NCBI RefSeq assembly: GCF_963678635.1
Contig: NC_087065.1
Coordinates: 69,010,956-69,070,955, forward strand
Length of the DNA: 60,000 nucleotides
From: Symsagittifera roscoffensis
Lineage: Eukaryota > Xenacoelomorpha > Acoela > Convolutidae
Direction of reading: 5' to 3'
The position numbers and the translations under genes are program-made. The notes under the pieces are model-generated. The model was not told the origin of the DNA and did not search any database. It saw only the letters and a list, made by a program, of their open reading frames with translations. Positions 46,086 through 57,370 of the stretch are shown piece after piece. Numbering within the stretch: the stretch's first letter is position 1; each line of letters starts with the position of its first letter.

Positions 46086-47020
46086 TTGGGATGATGGATG
46101 CAATATTGGGGTTAGTGATTTCTAGTGTCCTAAACTGTTAGTTCTTACAGTTTTTTGTGGTTAGCTTAACTTGGGGCGTATTTGTGGGGTTGGAAAGAAA
46201 AGCATATATCGATTCGTGAGAATGGTTTTTACTTCCTCGTGAATAATTCTAAGTTAAGATAGACTTACCTAATCTTACCTAGGGGTTGTGATTTGTGATC
46301 AAGGGTTGGAGATTAGTATATCGACCCACACGGTTCAGGTACAATTAGAACGCAAGTAAATAGTAAGATACTATTTTATGACTTTCTAAGTTTAAGTGTT
46401 TTAGCCTGGGTCATTTAAGAGGAAGGGGATCAAGTGAGGGATGAGTAACCGAAGTTCTTCACTGTTTATCCTAATCAGAATGGTTAGCTATTGAAAAATT
46501 TCTGTTACTTCTGGGTCTTTAAAAAGGGTTGGGTAGTGAATCGACGTTTGAGGTCATTAGACACTAATTTTTTTTCAAGATGTTTTTAATTTACTGCAGA
46601 TTTTTCAAGGAGAACAACTAGTGGTGTTTTTATCCGTCGTTATTGAATAATTATTAGGTTTAGCGCCATGAAAGGTTATTGAAGATGTTTCTTCAAAACT
46701 TCAGTAAATGTAAGATGTCAGTAAATGAAAATTTAAATTTACTGCTGTAAGTATTTTAAATATAAAAGTTTGATCTGGTTTTGTCGTACAATCATGAAAT
46801 TGATTGGTAGATTTCTTCCTAGTAGTAAGTCGTCTCTTGTCCGAGGTTTTCTTGCAACACCGGGTAGTTTTCGTATTGTTTGGAAAATTGGTTCTGATCT
46901 ATTGAGTCGTAGAGACCTTTCTACTAAATTTTGTCATATAACATTTTTTAATTGTTGTATTTGTCAAATTCTAATCTAATGTTCCGGTTGATGTTTCTAC
47001 TCTAAGTTGGTTAAGGTCTT
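46086..47020 (-). promoter_or_regulatory. Retroelement leader, copy between P1 and P2
   Basis: Continues the - strand element interrupted by P1. It holds the splice donor at 46,268-46,261. Compared with other leaders it lacks about 350 bp after 46,565, which removes the three leader motifs. A 69-codon + strand frame at 46,770-46,979 corresponds to the 36,378 frame and is probably not coding. Confidence 0.6.
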
Positions 47021-47629
47021 GTTCGAGACTTTTGGTCGCACCAGATGAGTTTATATGTTATATGGTAAACTCATAGAGTAATTTCAGATAAGGTACACCG
47101 TCTTTTTTCGGCCGGATAGATTCGTGCAACTTCTTAGTCTAATACCAATCTTAATCTTACTCTCAAATCTCCTAGTCTCAATAGATCTAGTGTACACCGG
47201 TTTATGCGAGTTAGTTTTCAGAACGAGAATAACTGTATTCCAAGTTTAATTCAAATTGCTCTGGTGCTGAAACATCAAGTAGTTTCAGCACTTACAAATG
47301 AGTGGGTTGTTAGTTTGATGGAGATCGTATCATGATTTCTGATCGGTTGTGATGAGTGTTTATTTGGTTTATTAGAGAATAGCCATGCTCCAATCTCCTT
47401 CGGATGTGGCATGTTAATTTGATGGAGTATGATTGGTTAGTATTCAATATTTTATAGAGATAAAACATCAGAATAATAACCAATCATAAATTCTAGTTTA
47501 GATCTGGTTCCACTTTCATTAGAAAACCTATAATTTTAGAAAATCTATCAGGGATTAGAAACCTGCCATCCTAAGACCTCCTGAATAAAAATTGAACATT
47601 AGTGTACTATGAACAGACAAACAAATGAT
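47021..47629 (-). repeat. PBS (TGGTGCGACC type) and LTR copy (47.0 kb)
   Basis: PBS at 47,021-47,043, on the - strand TGGTGCGACCAAAAGTCTCG, followed after two bases by the LTR at 47,046-47,629. The LTR resembles the 36.6- and 39.3-kb copies, but the PBS differs from theirs. Confidence 0.75.
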
Positions 47630-48440
47630 AAGTGAGATTACATCATTTGTGAATATTGAATTTGCTCTTTGTGAGTTTTGATGTTGTTGCTTATGTTTTA
47701 TGTATTCTGTAGAAGCTTGTTTGGTGACTGATATCTGTTGTGTAGACTCCATATTGTGATGTGAGACTAAATATGCCTTTGAGATAGTGGTCAACAAATT
47801 GTTTTTTGTTTTTACATCTGGAAATTTTTTTGTCCATGTAAAAAAAAATTTTTCGAAAATAAATTTATGATTAAGTTTTGGCAAAATTGTACCTGTCCAC
47901 GAGCTTCAGCTTGTGGATGTATTAAAAATGGGAGTGTTGAATCTTCTAGGTTTTCTTCATTTCGAATCATTCTTGTGTTGTATCACTGTTAGCTTCTAAC
48001 TTTCAATGTGTCTTATTGGTTGATTCCAATTGTACAGACGTATTGGTTTTTTTGTGTATGACTTTTTTGTTCTACGTTTTCCTTTTATTGATGCTGGTGA
48101 CGTGTTTTCTGAGTCAGAAAAGTATATTTGATAGTTAATTTGATGGTTTTTGTTTATCGAGTCTTTTAAATTGTAGAAATCTTGTATTGCGCTTGTTTCT
48201 GATTCTGAGACTGCGTTTCTTCGATTTTAAAATCGTTTCCTAATAATTTGTTTTGTTTGTTAATAATTTTTTTTCTTAGTGTTTGTCTTTTTGTTCTTAT
48301 GTATCCTATTTTTTGTCTGTGTGGTGTGATTACGAGGTCGTATCTTTCGTCGTTAAATAAACAGTTTTGTAATATAATTGTTTGTTTGTTTGTTTGTTTG
48401 TTTGTTTGTTTGTTTGTTTCCTAAATTGTCTCTTGACATA
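47630..48440 (-). pseudogene. Gag N-terminal fragment before element P2
   Basis: Duplicate of 39,874-40,672, with a 109-codon - strand frame (47,884-47,555). The (GTTT)n tract at about 48,379-48,419 is longer here (about 10 units). It ends at the P2 insertion site (AGGT 48,441-48,444). Confidence 0.6.
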
Positions 48441-48444
48441 AGGT

Positions 48445-48983
48445 TGAGGTAGAGACCAGTTTTAGTTTATGTAAGTTATATGAATTTCTTTCTGTATGAA
48501 ACCTGCCATCCTAAGACTGCCTGAATAAAAATTGAACATTAGTGTAATATTAACAGACAAACAAATGATAAGTGAGATTACATCATTTGTGAATATTGAA
48601 TTTGCTCTTTGTGAGTTTTGATTTTGTTGCATATGTTTTATGTATTCTGTAGAAACTTGTTTGGTGATTGATTTCCGTTGTGTAGACTCCATTTTGTGAT
48701 GTGAGTCTAAATATGCCTTTGAGATAGTGGACAAGAAATTGTTTTTTGTTTTTACATCTGGAAATTTTTTTGTGCATGGACTATCTCCTTTTTCGAATAA
48801 ATTTATGATTAAATTTTGGCAAAGTTGTACCTGTCCTCGAGCTTCAGCTTGTGGATGTATTAAAAGTGGGAGTGTTGAATCTTTTAGGTTTTCATCATTT
48901 CGAATCATTTTGGTGTTGTATCACTGTTAGCGTGTAACTTTACAACTATTCTTTTCTTTACTATACATTTCACAACTTCAACA
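48445..48983 (+). repeat. P2 5' LTR, chimeric
   Basis: Same chimera as 40,677-41,215: LTR ends around a fragment of the - strand element, with a 148-codon - strand frame at 48,908-48,462. Confidence 0.8.
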
Positions 48984-49973
48984 TGGCGCAGCCAGCGGAA
49001 CAAAAAAGAGGGGGAAAAATCCGCTTAATATACTATCATTTTGGGACGCACGGACGCCAAAACCACCAATCTACTGGGAGGAATGGATCATAAAGTTCCA
49101 CTGGAGTGTGATAGCGAAAAATGACATTGACCCTGATGATTTTTATTTTGCGCGTACGTTAAATGCTGCGGCCATTGCAGCGTTACCAGAAGACGCAAAG
49201 GGGAAAAATCGTATCAAGGCGGAGAAGAAATTGAAGTCTAACCTATATCTATTTATTGGAGACGAAGCGCAAACAAATTCAAAGCCCGAAAACCGGCGGT
49301 AAATGTTAAAACGGAAAGGTACCAACAGGTATTAGACGAAATGCAAGATGTCTTCAAACGCGAGCGAAATGTGACACATGAGAGGGGACTCTTCTATGGA
49401 AAAAAAAACAGAGGGAGAATGAAAGGTTTGAGAAATTCTACGCGGAATTAAGCGCCCTTGCGGGTAGGTGTGATTTTGCTAAATGTTTGTGATTTTATTA
49501 TGAACATGCGGGAATCTGATTGCCAAACAGAATTGTCACGGTCAACAAAGTTACCAGAGGAGGTTTAAAGGATAGCACTGTCGTATGAAAGAGGTGAAGG
49601 CGCATATAAATCCTACACCGGAAAACCGGCCTCGTCCGCGCCGCCGATAACCATAAAACAGGAGCCAGTTAATAATATCAGAAGGAGACAGGGCTATTTC
49701 AGAGGTCGAGCACGCGGGGGACGCGGAAGATATACCCAACGATCAAGCTGTGGGGGCGGCGGAAATAACCGTAGGTGTTTTAATTGTGACGCGCCGAATT
49801 TTACTCCCGATCATATTGCGAGTTGTCCTGCAAAAGGAGCAACATGTAATGCGTGCCGAAAATTGGGGCATTTTGAACGCACAAGCAGGGGAGTTAGAAG
49901 AGGTACTAACCAGTGGAGAGGACGAGGACCAGTGGAGATGGGTGAATCAGCAGGGAAGCGGGGAGAGTGAATC
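48983..49973 (+). pseudogene. P2 gag, frameshifted
   Basis: Counterpart of P1 gag with the same frame breaks: an N-terminal frame change after 12 codons, a capsid segment to 49,302, the Arg/Gly-rich region, and knuckles near 49,760-49,880. One visible change is Val to Ala in IAALPEDAKGK. Confidence 0.75.
48984..49001 (+). promoter_or_regulatory. P2 primer-binding site
   Basis: TGGCGCAGCCAGCGGAAC, one base different from P1, directly after the LTR; the overlapping ATG is kept. Confidence 0.75.
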
Positions 49974-50057
49974 CATGACGTCAGGATCCGATGACTACAT
50001 CGTGATGTCGATCAAGAAAAAGAACGTGATGGAACAGGAGCCAGAGTCCAGGTTGAG

Positions 50058-50831
50058 GTGTCGGGAAAGAAGATGCGGCTGTGGGGGGATAGCGGATGTC
50101 CAGTGACAATTTTTAGCATGACGGACCTGAAAGCAACATTAGGTAAAACTAATATTCAGTTACAACCATCTCAAGATGAGTTCTTGGACTACAAAAACAA
50201 GCGAATACACATACTTGGGAAAGAAGCGGTGACGATGGCGTTGAATGGCTGGGCAGCTCCAGCGCAAGTGTCAGTAATATCAGAAAATCATCAGTCAATC
50301 CTTGGGCGCAATCTGATGGGTACCCTAGGCCTGGAGTTGGTGCAAATAAAGAAAGTGATGAGAATCACGGGGGAAGGGAGCAGCCAGGAAGAGGAGGAAT
50401 ATGATGAATTACAAACATATTTCTGTAAGTTGTACCCAAATATATTTACCAGAATAAGGAAAATCCGAAAAGCTTAAATAAGAGCCGAATTAATTGAAAA
50501 TCTAAAGCCGATACAACAAAAAGGGTGTCGGGTGCCTATCAGTCTACAGGATAAAGTAGACAAAGAAATTGACCGGTTATTGAAAGATGGTCATATCATT
50601 AAATTACAAGAATGTTCGGATAAGTACTTTGTCTCCCCTATAGTAATCACAGTAAAAAAAGATGGTAGTATAAAATTGACATTGGAATCAAGAGAACTGA
50701 ACAAGCAGGTACACAAGAATAAGTACCAAATGCCAAACTTTGACGAACTAGTAGACGGGGTAAGTCAAATAATTGCAGAACAAAAAGCGGGGGATGTATA
50801 TTTTACAACATTGGATTTCACGCTATCTTAA
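50058..50831 (+). pseudogene. P2 protease and RT N-terminus, ending in the shared deletion
   Basis: As in P1, but the protease active site reads LWGDSGCPVTIF, so the catalytic Asp is present; this shows that Glu in P1 is the derived state. The in-frame TAA at 50,475-50,477 and the jump from RT motif A to RNase H at about 50,820 are shared with P1. Confidence 0.85.
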
Positions 50832-51399
50832 TCCGGCCGAGAAAAAGTATTCTACAAACAAATTAGAATTACTAGCGGTAGTGTGGGCTACGGAACATTT
50901 TTGAAACTATATCATTGGACGTTACTTTACAGTTAAATCAGATCACAAGGCGTTGCTTACACTATTAAATTCTTCCCCAAAAGGAAATAAAACATTCTTT
51001 AGTCAGTTAACTCGATGGTACGCTCGCTTAGTACCGTATGATTTCAAAGTTGAACATCGACAGGGGTCGAAAGGTGGAACGGCAGACTATTTGTCTCGGT
51101 TTCCATCTGCAGCGACGCCCGAGACAAGTCATTACGATGAAAGTTTTACACGAGCGAAAATAAAAATGATAAACGATGCATTGAAACCTAAGGACCAGTT
51201 AAAGCCTGGCGGTCAAAAAGTGAATCAAATTAGAACAAATCCGACAGTAGAGGGCGGACGGTCATGTTTCTACTCAGAGAGAAAAGTTGTGTCCGATGAA
51301 ATTAAAAGAAAAACAGAACATGCAAATATTAACCGTGAGCACACGCGCTCACTAGAGGGCGTAGTTACATGTAACCGACGGTTAGCCAATCAGAATTGA
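50821..51399 (+). pseudogene. P2 RNase H remnant and spacer start
   Basis: Begins at the deletion joint. From 50,953 the frame is open for 148 codons, covering the C-terminal RNase H (LTRWYARLVPYDFKVEHRQG, ADYLSRF) and the first part of the spacer. The TGA found in P1 is CGA here. Confidence 0.75.
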
Positions 51400-51843
51400 G
51401 ATATTTGCATACCGGCGGAAATTTGCAAATTCCGAAGCAAGAAATCAGACGTTGTTCTCAGTACGTAAAATCAAGTTGTTATCTTAAAGAAAAAATTACG
51501 AAAAATAGGTCATCTATAAATTCAACCAAGAAAAGCGATCCGAAAACACCTTCCGCTATTGTTCATACTTCCACTCATTCCGGAAGTGTAAATTTCAATC
51601 TAGTTTTAAATAGAGTTAACCAGCCGCCGAGTTTAAGGTCTGATTCTGATATAAAAGTAATACCGCCAGATGAAGTTATTCCGAAAACGTCTAATTCGAA
51701 AAAAAATTTAAATCCGTTATTTCAATCTCCCATCAGTTCCCCGGATTATCTTATCCCCTTGTGCAAAGTGATAAATGGATTTATTCAATTTTGCCTACTG
51801 ATAGTCGAGTAGTTAAAAAATTGATTATCCTGAAATTCTGAAT
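51400..51843 (+). other. P2 spacer between RNase H and integrase
   Basis: Counterpart of 43,640-44,075; a 138-codon Ser/Lys/Asn-rich frame (51,396-51,812), no known domain. Confidence 0.5.
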
Positions 51844-52940
51844 TTGAAATTAGTTGAAGCCAACTTGGAAAAGAACTCGATATTGAAAACAACCCAGGAC
51901 GCAATCCGAGACAAGGACCCACGGACCAAGGACATTATTACTAGATTGGGGCATTTTTACGCTCAACATTTCAACGATTTTGCAGTGCGCGAAAACTGCT
52001 TGTGGATGGATGGCCGGCTGGCCATATGGAAGGATATGCCGTCAGCAGTGTTAAACCAATTGCATCACATCCACCATGGCCGGGACAAAATGTTCGCGGC
52101 GCCGAAGGACGTCTGGATACCGCTCAGGAACCATGCGGCCACAGCCAAATATTGTAAAAGCTGCCTAATGATCTGGTTCAATTAGATATCTGGGCCCGGT
52201 AAATTATGTAGGTTCTAGTAGCAGTAGATACGTTTTCAAATTGGCCGTCGGCTTATGTCTGTTCCAATAACAAGTCTAAAAATGTGTTAAAAAATTCCTA
52301 AGGAAATACATAAATACATATGGGCACCCAAGGAAATTACATATGGATCAGGCAACTGGGTTCTTCTCGAATGAGATACAAAACTTCTGTAATTATGAGG
52401 GCATTGAACTTATAAAATCTCCGGTTAAGGACCACCGCGCTACGGGGATGTTCGAAAGAACAATTTGCACGATAAAAAAACTACGTTCTAACATATCTTC
52501 AGGAAAATAAGAACTATCAATTTGGATTGATGATATCCGGTGCCTTGAGCGCTTTACGATTAGTGCCGCACTCTAAAACTAAGCTAACGCCATTTGAGGC
52601 CTATCATGGAAGAGAAGCAAATACGGCCCTTCGAAATTTGACAAAAAAGCCATCATTGAAAAACCTTAATTGGAAAAATGTCATTAACCAGAAATTATCT
52701 CGATTGGGAGAAACGTAGCAATCTCATGTACGCCCCGGAAAACCGCAAAACACCAAGGGTTTTGGATGAGAACGACCTGATTGAAACAGACGTGGACCCT
52801 AAGGTCAAAGAGGTGGACAAGGCACATGAGTTGCCTGAAAGCGACACAAAACCAGTACCACGACGGTATATCAGAAGACCGGGAAAACTGACCCAATGGG
52901 ACCAAGAAGGTATAAACTTTTACCATTAAAAATTGAAAAA
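51844..52940 (+). pseudogene. P2 integrase with 72-bp deletion behind the zinc finger
   Basis: The zinc-binding domain is in one frame here (51,844-52,185), with LHHIHHG and CKSC. Directly after CKSC, 72 bp present in P1 are missing; the joint shares CCTA with both ends. The core motifs LDI, HMDQATGFFSNE and MFERTICTIKK follow, and the C-terminal part is at 52,527-52,929. Stops remain. Confidence 0.85.
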
Positions 52941-53567
52941 ATGACAAATTACACGGTGCAAAGGGAAAAAGGATCGTTACTAAGGCGAAGTGGTGTTTCA
53001 TTTAGATCGGCGGCTGAAGAATGCTGAATTGAGAAGGGGACCGACGCTAACATCCCGGGTCCAAGCAAGCCTACGGAGCAAAAGAGCAAAGCGGAAAAAT
53101 CGAAAGGAGACCAATTAGAAATGGAACGAGCGTGAAAAACCTGTGAGAACCGAAAAGCGAAGAAAAATCGAATAGTCGAGAGCAGCGAAGACGAAAGCGA
53201 CGAAGAGGAGGAGAGCGAATAGGCAGTCGTGGGGCGCGAGGGCGAACCCGAGAAAACTGCAGCGAGCGGGGCGAACGAACCGTCGGGAATGGATAAAGAA
53301 AAAACACCGAAAACCGTCGGTAATAAAAAGGAAGTTGAGTGAGGAGGCAACGCGCAGATCGACGCGACAACGGAGAGGAGTCAACAAAATGAGTGGAGTG
53401 ATGATTCACCGGATCGAACAAACATGAGAGAAAACCTTAGGAAGAGGTTTGGCAAGCATGCCAAAAAACTCTAGTTGAAGCTAAAACTGTTCAATAAAAC
53501 TATAGCGAAAGTTATGAGTTGATAAATTTTCCATCTACAATCTTAAATTTATTTGTGGTTGCTCGAA
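52941..53567 (+). other. P2 3' internal region
   Basis: Counterpart of 45,241-45,870, with the same Glu/Ser-rich tail and reverse-strand Ser/Phe-rich images. Confidence 0.45.
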
Positions 53568-53778
53568 TGAGATAGGGCCCAGTTTGAGTTTATGTAAGTT
53601 ATATGAGTTTGTTTCTTTCTGTCTGAGGACCTGCAGTCGTGACCTTGCGATCTCTATCGTCCGGTACGAGCTAAAGCAGAAAGCTGCAGTAAGATTTAGA
53701 TTTGATGCCTAACAGTTGCTTTACAATTAAAGTTAAACAATTATTCTTTTCTTTACTATACAATTCACAATTTCAACA
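53568..53778 (+). repeat. P2 3' LTR (211 bp)
   Basis: Same length as the P1 3' LTR with very few differences (for example CAATTCAC for CATTTCAC near its end), followed by AGGT at 53,779-53,782. Confidence 0.88.
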
Positions 53779-53782
53779 AGGT

Positions 53783-54704
53783 TTGGGATGATGGATGCAA
53801 TATTGGGGTTAGTGATTTCTTGTGTCCTAAACTGTTAGTTCTTACAATTTTTTGTGGTTAGCTTAACTTGGGGCGTATTTGTGGGGTTGGAAAGAAAAGC
53901 ATATATCGATTCGTGAGAATGGTTTTTACTTCCTCGTGAATAATTCTAAGTTAAGATAGACTTACCTAATCTTACCTAGGGGTTGTGATTTGTGATCAAG
54001 GGTTGGAGATTAGTATATCGACCCACACGGTTCAGGTACAATTAGAACGCAAGTAAATAGTAAGATACTATTTTATGACTTTCTAAGTTTAAGTGTTTTA
54101 GCCTGGGTCATTTAAGAGGAAGGGGATCAAGTGAAGGATGAGTAACCGAAGTTCTTCACTGTTTATCCTAATCAGAATGGTTAGCTATTGAAAAATTTCT
54201 GTTACTTCTGGGTCTTCAAAAAGGGCTGGGTAGTGAATCGACGTTTGAGGTCATTAGACACTAATTTTTTTTCAGATGTTTTTAATTTACAGCAGATTTT
54301 TCAAGGAGAACGACTAGTGTTGTTTTTATCGGTCGTTATTGTATAATTATTAGGTTTAGCGCCATGAAAGGTTATTGAAGATGTTTCTTCAAAACTTTAT
54401 GTCAGTAAATGAAAATTTAAATTTACTGCTGTAAGTATTTTAAATATAAAAGTTTGATCTGGTTTTGTCGTACAATCATGAAATTGATTGGTAGATTTCT
54501 TCCTAGTAGTAAGTCGTCTCTTGTCCGAGGTTTTCTTGCAACACCGGGTAGTTTTCGTATTGTTTGGAAAATTGGTTCTGATCTATTGAGTCGTAGAGAC
54601 CTTTCTACTAAATTTCGTCATATAACATTTTTTAATTGTTGTATTTGTCAAATTCTAATCTAATGTTCCGGTTGATGTTTCTACTCTAAGTTGGTTAAGG
54701 TCTT
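53783..54704 (-). promoter_or_regulatory. Retroelement leader, right-most copy
   Basis: Same as the leader at 46,086-47,020, including the same deletion of about 350 bp and the splice donor at 53,967-53,960. Confidence 0.6.
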
Positions 54705-55208
54705 GTTCGAGACTTTTGGTCGCACCAGATGAGTTTATATGTTATATGGTAAACTCATAGAGTAATTTCAGATAAGGTACACCGTCTTTTTTCGGCCGGA
54801 TAGATTCGTGCAACTTCTTAGTCTAATACCAATCTTAATCTTACTCGTATATCTCCTAGTCTCAATAGATCTAGTGTACACCGGTTTATGCGAGTTAGTT
54901 TTCAGAATGAGAACAACTGTATTCTAAGTTTAATTCAAATTGCTCTGGTGCTGAAACTACCAGAAGTTTCAGCACTTACAAATAAGTGGGTTGTTAGTTT
55001 GATGGAGTATGATTGGTTAGTATTCAATTTTTTATAGAGATAAAATATCAGAATAATATCCAATAAAAATTCTAGTTTAGATCTGGTTCCACTATCATTA
55101 GGAAACCTATAGTTTTAGAAAATCTATCAGTGATTAGAAACCTGCCATCCTAAGACTGCCTGAATAAAAACTGAACATTAATGTACAATTAACAGACAAA
55201 CAAATGAT
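54705..55208 (-). repeat. PBS (TGGTGCGACC type) and right-most LTR copy
   Basis: PBS at 54,705-54,727, LTR at 54,730-55,208. This LTR lacks about 107 bp between two TTTGATGGAG-like words present in the other copies, and its hairpin loop differs (TACCAGA-like). At 55,208 similarity to every other copy ends, so this is the right edge of the retroelement locus. Confidence 0.75.
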
Positions 55209-56582
55209 TATTCATTATTTTACAAAAAAAATGATATTGGAAACCAAATCTTACATCGAGATTTGGAAACCAACTATTTTTGTCTAGTTCGTGAAAGCTT
55301 GGCAAGTTTTCGTTGACCGAAAACGTTGATTTGATTATTGTTTATCCAAAACTGTTTATCTATCGTCTAAAACAGTTCTAAAAATTTTTAATCCAATTTC
55401 ACTAGTTATTGAATTATATCAAAAATAGTGTAATTTTGAAGAGTGTCTTTAAGATTGAATAGCTCCATACAGAAAAATATGGCGTTTTTGAAAGGAGCAC
55501 GAACGTTTTTTTTAAATCTTATTCTCAATAGAACAGAAGCAACAAAATCGAAATGCTTTGATCAGTTCATATCTAGTAAAAAGATGGAATGTGCATTTTG
55601 AGGACAACTATTAGTTGCCGTTAGACGATAACACAAAAAATTTGATTATCGAGATCTAAAATATTTGAAATTTTTGAACATTTTGAGATTTGCTTTTAGA
55701 GGTCTCAAAATTGAGGACATTGCAAAATTGAGCATTTTATGGTAGTACAACGCAAGCTATTGGCCACTTTATTGTTAAATTTGCACCAGAAAAACAGGAG
55801 TACGAATTATACAAAAAGTTGATTAAAAAAGGGTAAATACAAGTCAAAAATGAGATGGAACAAACCAAAAATTCATATTGGTGGATTTTGTAAAACCGAG
55901 TTTTGCCATCAATTTTATTGAGCTTAAACATATGAATGCAAGTCGACAGAATTTCCTAAAAAAATACTGGCAGTTCATATAGTTCAAAAAAAAGTCTTGC
56001 TCGAGATATACCAAAAAGTACATGTTTGTGAAAAACTTCAAAGGAATGATTTATTTTCTTTTTATTCTTTTTCGAGATGTGTGAAAAAATTGATCTCCGT
56101 AAATTGTTTCAAATGATTACATTTTTTGTTCGAGGTGGGCTTTGAGGTAGGTTAGAGTAATATTTCTACCATGCTCAAGGTTTGTTTAGACAAAAATTTC
56201 AGGGTGTTGTTAGGGTGGTTTTTTCATCATACAGAAATTATTTGATCATTCGTAATTTATTGCATTATTGATGAAAAATGTTTTTAAACTGTGTTGTGAA
56301 ATTTTTTTAAATTGCGTTTGGTTTTTTTGCAGACTTGAGTATGAAATTTTTGAAAATTGTAATAACTTCCACATACTACTTCGTCCTTCCCGTGGTAGAT
56401 TTGTGAGTGTGCTCGAGGTATTTTCCGATTGTACTCGAGGCAAGTTTCGACCATGCTCGAGCAGTTTTTGACGCATTTCGACCTGTTTGATGTATGTTTC
56501 GACCAGACGGAAAATAGTTTTTGGCGGAATCTATTTCAACATCAGGATAGTAATTTCGTCAAAAAGAATATATTATAAATAT
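55209..56582. other. Non-coding flank right of the retroelement
   Basis: A+T-rich DNA with no gene that I can support. Short open frames (such as 55,737-56,041 on the - strand) show no family features. Degenerate repeats with TGCTCGAGG-like words lie at 56,160-56,470. Confidence 0.5.
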
Positions 56583-57370
56583 TAACAAGACTGCTCGTAT
56601 CAAGGTTTACTGTTTATGTAGCAGTAATAACATTAAATGAAATGTAATAAAATAAAGTTAACATTTCTTATTTAAAATTTGAGATGTTTTGTGAAAGTCA
56701 TCCCCCCACACGCCATATATAAATTCAAAAAGATAAATTTCACTCCTTAGTAACAAAACAATTATGGCACATAAGCTTCCTTCAACCAATGTGGAACGAT
56801 TTCTTAGACGGATTAAATCGCGTTAATAGCGCGAAATATATCGCGAAATATATCGCGTTAATAGCGCGTTAATAGCGCAAAACATATCGCGCGTTAATTG
56901 TCCCAATTTGGCCAAGATGGCAATCTGTAAACCCCCATAACTTTACGAAAATGGTCACAGGTAAAATATTTTTTCAAATTTAGGCTCAAGACAACAATAG
57001 CTTTCGAAGGATGATTTAAAATTCCGTCAAAAATGGCTGGTTAAAAAATCGAAATTTCTCTGAAGAAAAAAAGCGCACCCAGAGCACAAATATTCCGCTT
57101 CGGATTCAATGGATTATAAGCAGGGGAAGTGCGATTCCTTGGTCACCCCAAAGCCAGGACTTGAATCCATTGGCTTTTTGGCTATGGGGTCATTTGGGTA
57201 ACATTATATTTGATGCCAACCCCCACACAGTCCCAAATCTTATGCAAACTGTGGAGAACGCTTGTGGAACAATAACTCCGGCCAGGGAGTGAAAGCAGCA
57301 ACAAATTTTGAGATGCGGTTACATCTTTGTATTCAAGAAAACGGCGGACATTTCCAGCATTTATTATAAC
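56583..57370 (+). mobile_element. Dispersed repeat with Tc1/mariner-like transposase tail, copy A
   Basis: Homologous to 58,915-59,338 (B) and 59,339-60,000 (C). Order: AACAAGACTGCTC start, A/T-rich stretch, CATCCCCCC run, TATATAAA box at 56,716, ATG at 56,764 (MAHKLPSTNVERFLRRIKSR then stop), a set of GCGTTAATAGCGC palindromes, a CCCCCATAACTTTACGAAAA block, GCGCACCC, and a transposase fragment (57,101-57,292). Most of a normal transposase gene is absent, so this is an internally deleted, non-autonomous copy. Confidence 0.7.
57101..57292 (+). pseudogene. Tc1/mariner-like transposase, C-terminal fragment
   Basis: A 63-codon segment ends with TGA at 57,290. It contains SRGSAIPWSPQSQDLNPLAF, then WLWGHLGNIIF, the conserved block around the third catalytic residue of mariner/Tc1-type DDE/D transposases. 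The catalytic acid (Asp or Glu after the NPL) is Ala here, so it is inactive. The N-terminal catalytic domain and DNA-binding domains are missing. Confidence 0.75.

Larger units (their letters stand above)
48445..53778 (+). mobile_element. LTR retrotransposon P2, segmental duplicate of P1
   Basis: Same order and same insertion site as P1 at an offset of 7,768 bp, falling to 7,697 bp after a 72-bp deletion at about 52,167. Nearly all other positions agree. The flanking - strand element is duplicated too, so P2 arose by duplication of a block of about 7.7 kb. Confidence 0.9.
10719..55208 (-). mobile_element. Composite, degraded Ty3/gypsy-class retroelement with env-like and extra 3' gene
   Basis: On the - strand the order from high to low coordinates is LTR, primer-binding site, leader, gag, RT, RNase H, integrase with a GPY module, env-like region, an extra unknown gene, and LTR. 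This order and the GPY module are those of Ty3/gypsy elements, including the envelope-bearing types. Every long gene is broken by stops and frameshifts, so the locus is a fossil. It has grown to 44 kb through nested tandem duplications and carries two copies of a second, + strand retrotransposon (P1, P2). The right end is the outermost LTR copy; no target-site duplication could be matched between the ends, so the outer limits are those of recognisable sequence. Confidence 0.85.

Noticed and set aside
10719-55208. Target-site duplication for the - strand retroelement
   Set aside because: The ends of the outer LTRs are unsure and no matching 4-6-bp repeat was found beside them.
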